Of a DNA stretch of 64,000 bases, positions 63,659 through 64,000 are shown piece by piece (positions within the stretch are counted from its first letter, which is position 1; each line of letters begins with the position of its first letter). Both the position numbers and the translations under genes were made by a program. The stretch comes from Sphagnum compactum. Its lineage: Eukaryota > Bryophyta > Sphagnopsida > Sphagnales. The notes under the pieces are model-generated. The model saw only the letters and a list, made by a program, of their open reading frames with translations, was not told the origin of the DNA and did no database searches. The stretch is from assembly GCA_965153455.1 (NCBI GenBank), contig OZ234497.1:7998001-8062000 (forward strand), given 5' to 3'.

Positions 63659-64000
63659 CTGCACAGACTATAACACTTGAAAGTCTGTAGAATGTCACCT
63701 GTTGAGGACAAACAAGATCCCTACAATTTCCTGGATAGGCATTGAGCAATACAACATCATGACAACAGTAAAGTACAGATACTTTGGTCAGTCTGGAATT
63801 TGGCTACAAATTGAGTTAAGTGTGTGCAGCAACTACAACATCTACATGATAAAAGCAACCCGATCTGGGGACTTGTGGTCCTTCAGGATGCCCATCTAAG
63901 AAAATATAACAAAGAATGTACTTGCTTGTACATTCTGCCATTGCAGCAAAGCATCACGTACAACACATTAAGAGTCCTATAGCTTCAATGAAGCCCACTA
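63659..64000 (-). other. Intron of the DCP5/LSM14-like gene
   Basis: Upstream of the CTGTGCAG acceptor at 63,659-63,666 I see no open stretch matching the family. This is most likely intron reaching past the window edge. Confidence 0.6.

Overview
This window is nuclear DNA of a land plant. It is AT-rich, with GT-AG introns, decayed plant-type L1 LINE, Ty1/copia and Ty3/gypsy sequence, and part of a plant DCP5/LSM14-family gene. The species cannot be fixed from the sequence; a large, repeat-rich genome is likely.

The window is dominated by one long segment present three times. Copy A (1 to about 11,940, forward) is cut by the window start. Copy B (about 12,105-25,160) is inverted. Copy C (about 41,145-60,955) is forward. 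B and C face each other around a 16-kb spacer and form a large imperfect palindrome. A and B form a second one. Over B 13.8-21.2 kb and C 45.3-52.7 kb the paired coordinates sum to almost the same number, so few indels separate the arms. B and C share a deletion that A lacks, so A is the outlier.

B and C each carry the same unrecognised seven-exon gene: 17,689-23,275 minus (1,106 aa) and 43,032-48,762 plus (1,154 aa). I derived the exons from splice signals and phase, and all six junctions keep the frame in both copies. The protein has a basic N-terminus, a run of LxLxL/DLNxxP (EAR-like) motifs in a roughly 44-aa tandem repeat, a SUMO-interacting-like motif (IIVL then SSSDDEE), and a basic C-terminus. 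A nuclear co-repressor adaptor is a reasonable guess. Beside each gene, tail to tail, lies a decayed copy of its last two coding exons.

The distal part of each segment is non-coding repeat followed by an L1-type LINE. The LINE in copy A is split by a 3,055-bp hAT transposon (5401-8455) with perfect 19-bp terminal inverted repeats and an 8-bp target duplication. Its broken transposase is G+C-richer than its surroundings and, from memory, resembles oomycete (Phytophthora-type) hAT proteins more than plant ones, which makes it a candidate for horizontal transfer. Copy A also holds a 648-bp MITE-like insertion, and copy C a 549-bp TG...CA insertion.

The spacer (25,161-41,144) holds a 5'-truncated copia element, a gypsy element with its 5' LTR, a second LTR in opposite orientation inside it, and two short tandem-repeat blocks. 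Outside the array, 62,149-63,658 (minus) gives the last four coding exons of the DCP5/LSM14-like gene, whose 5' part lies beyond the right edge.
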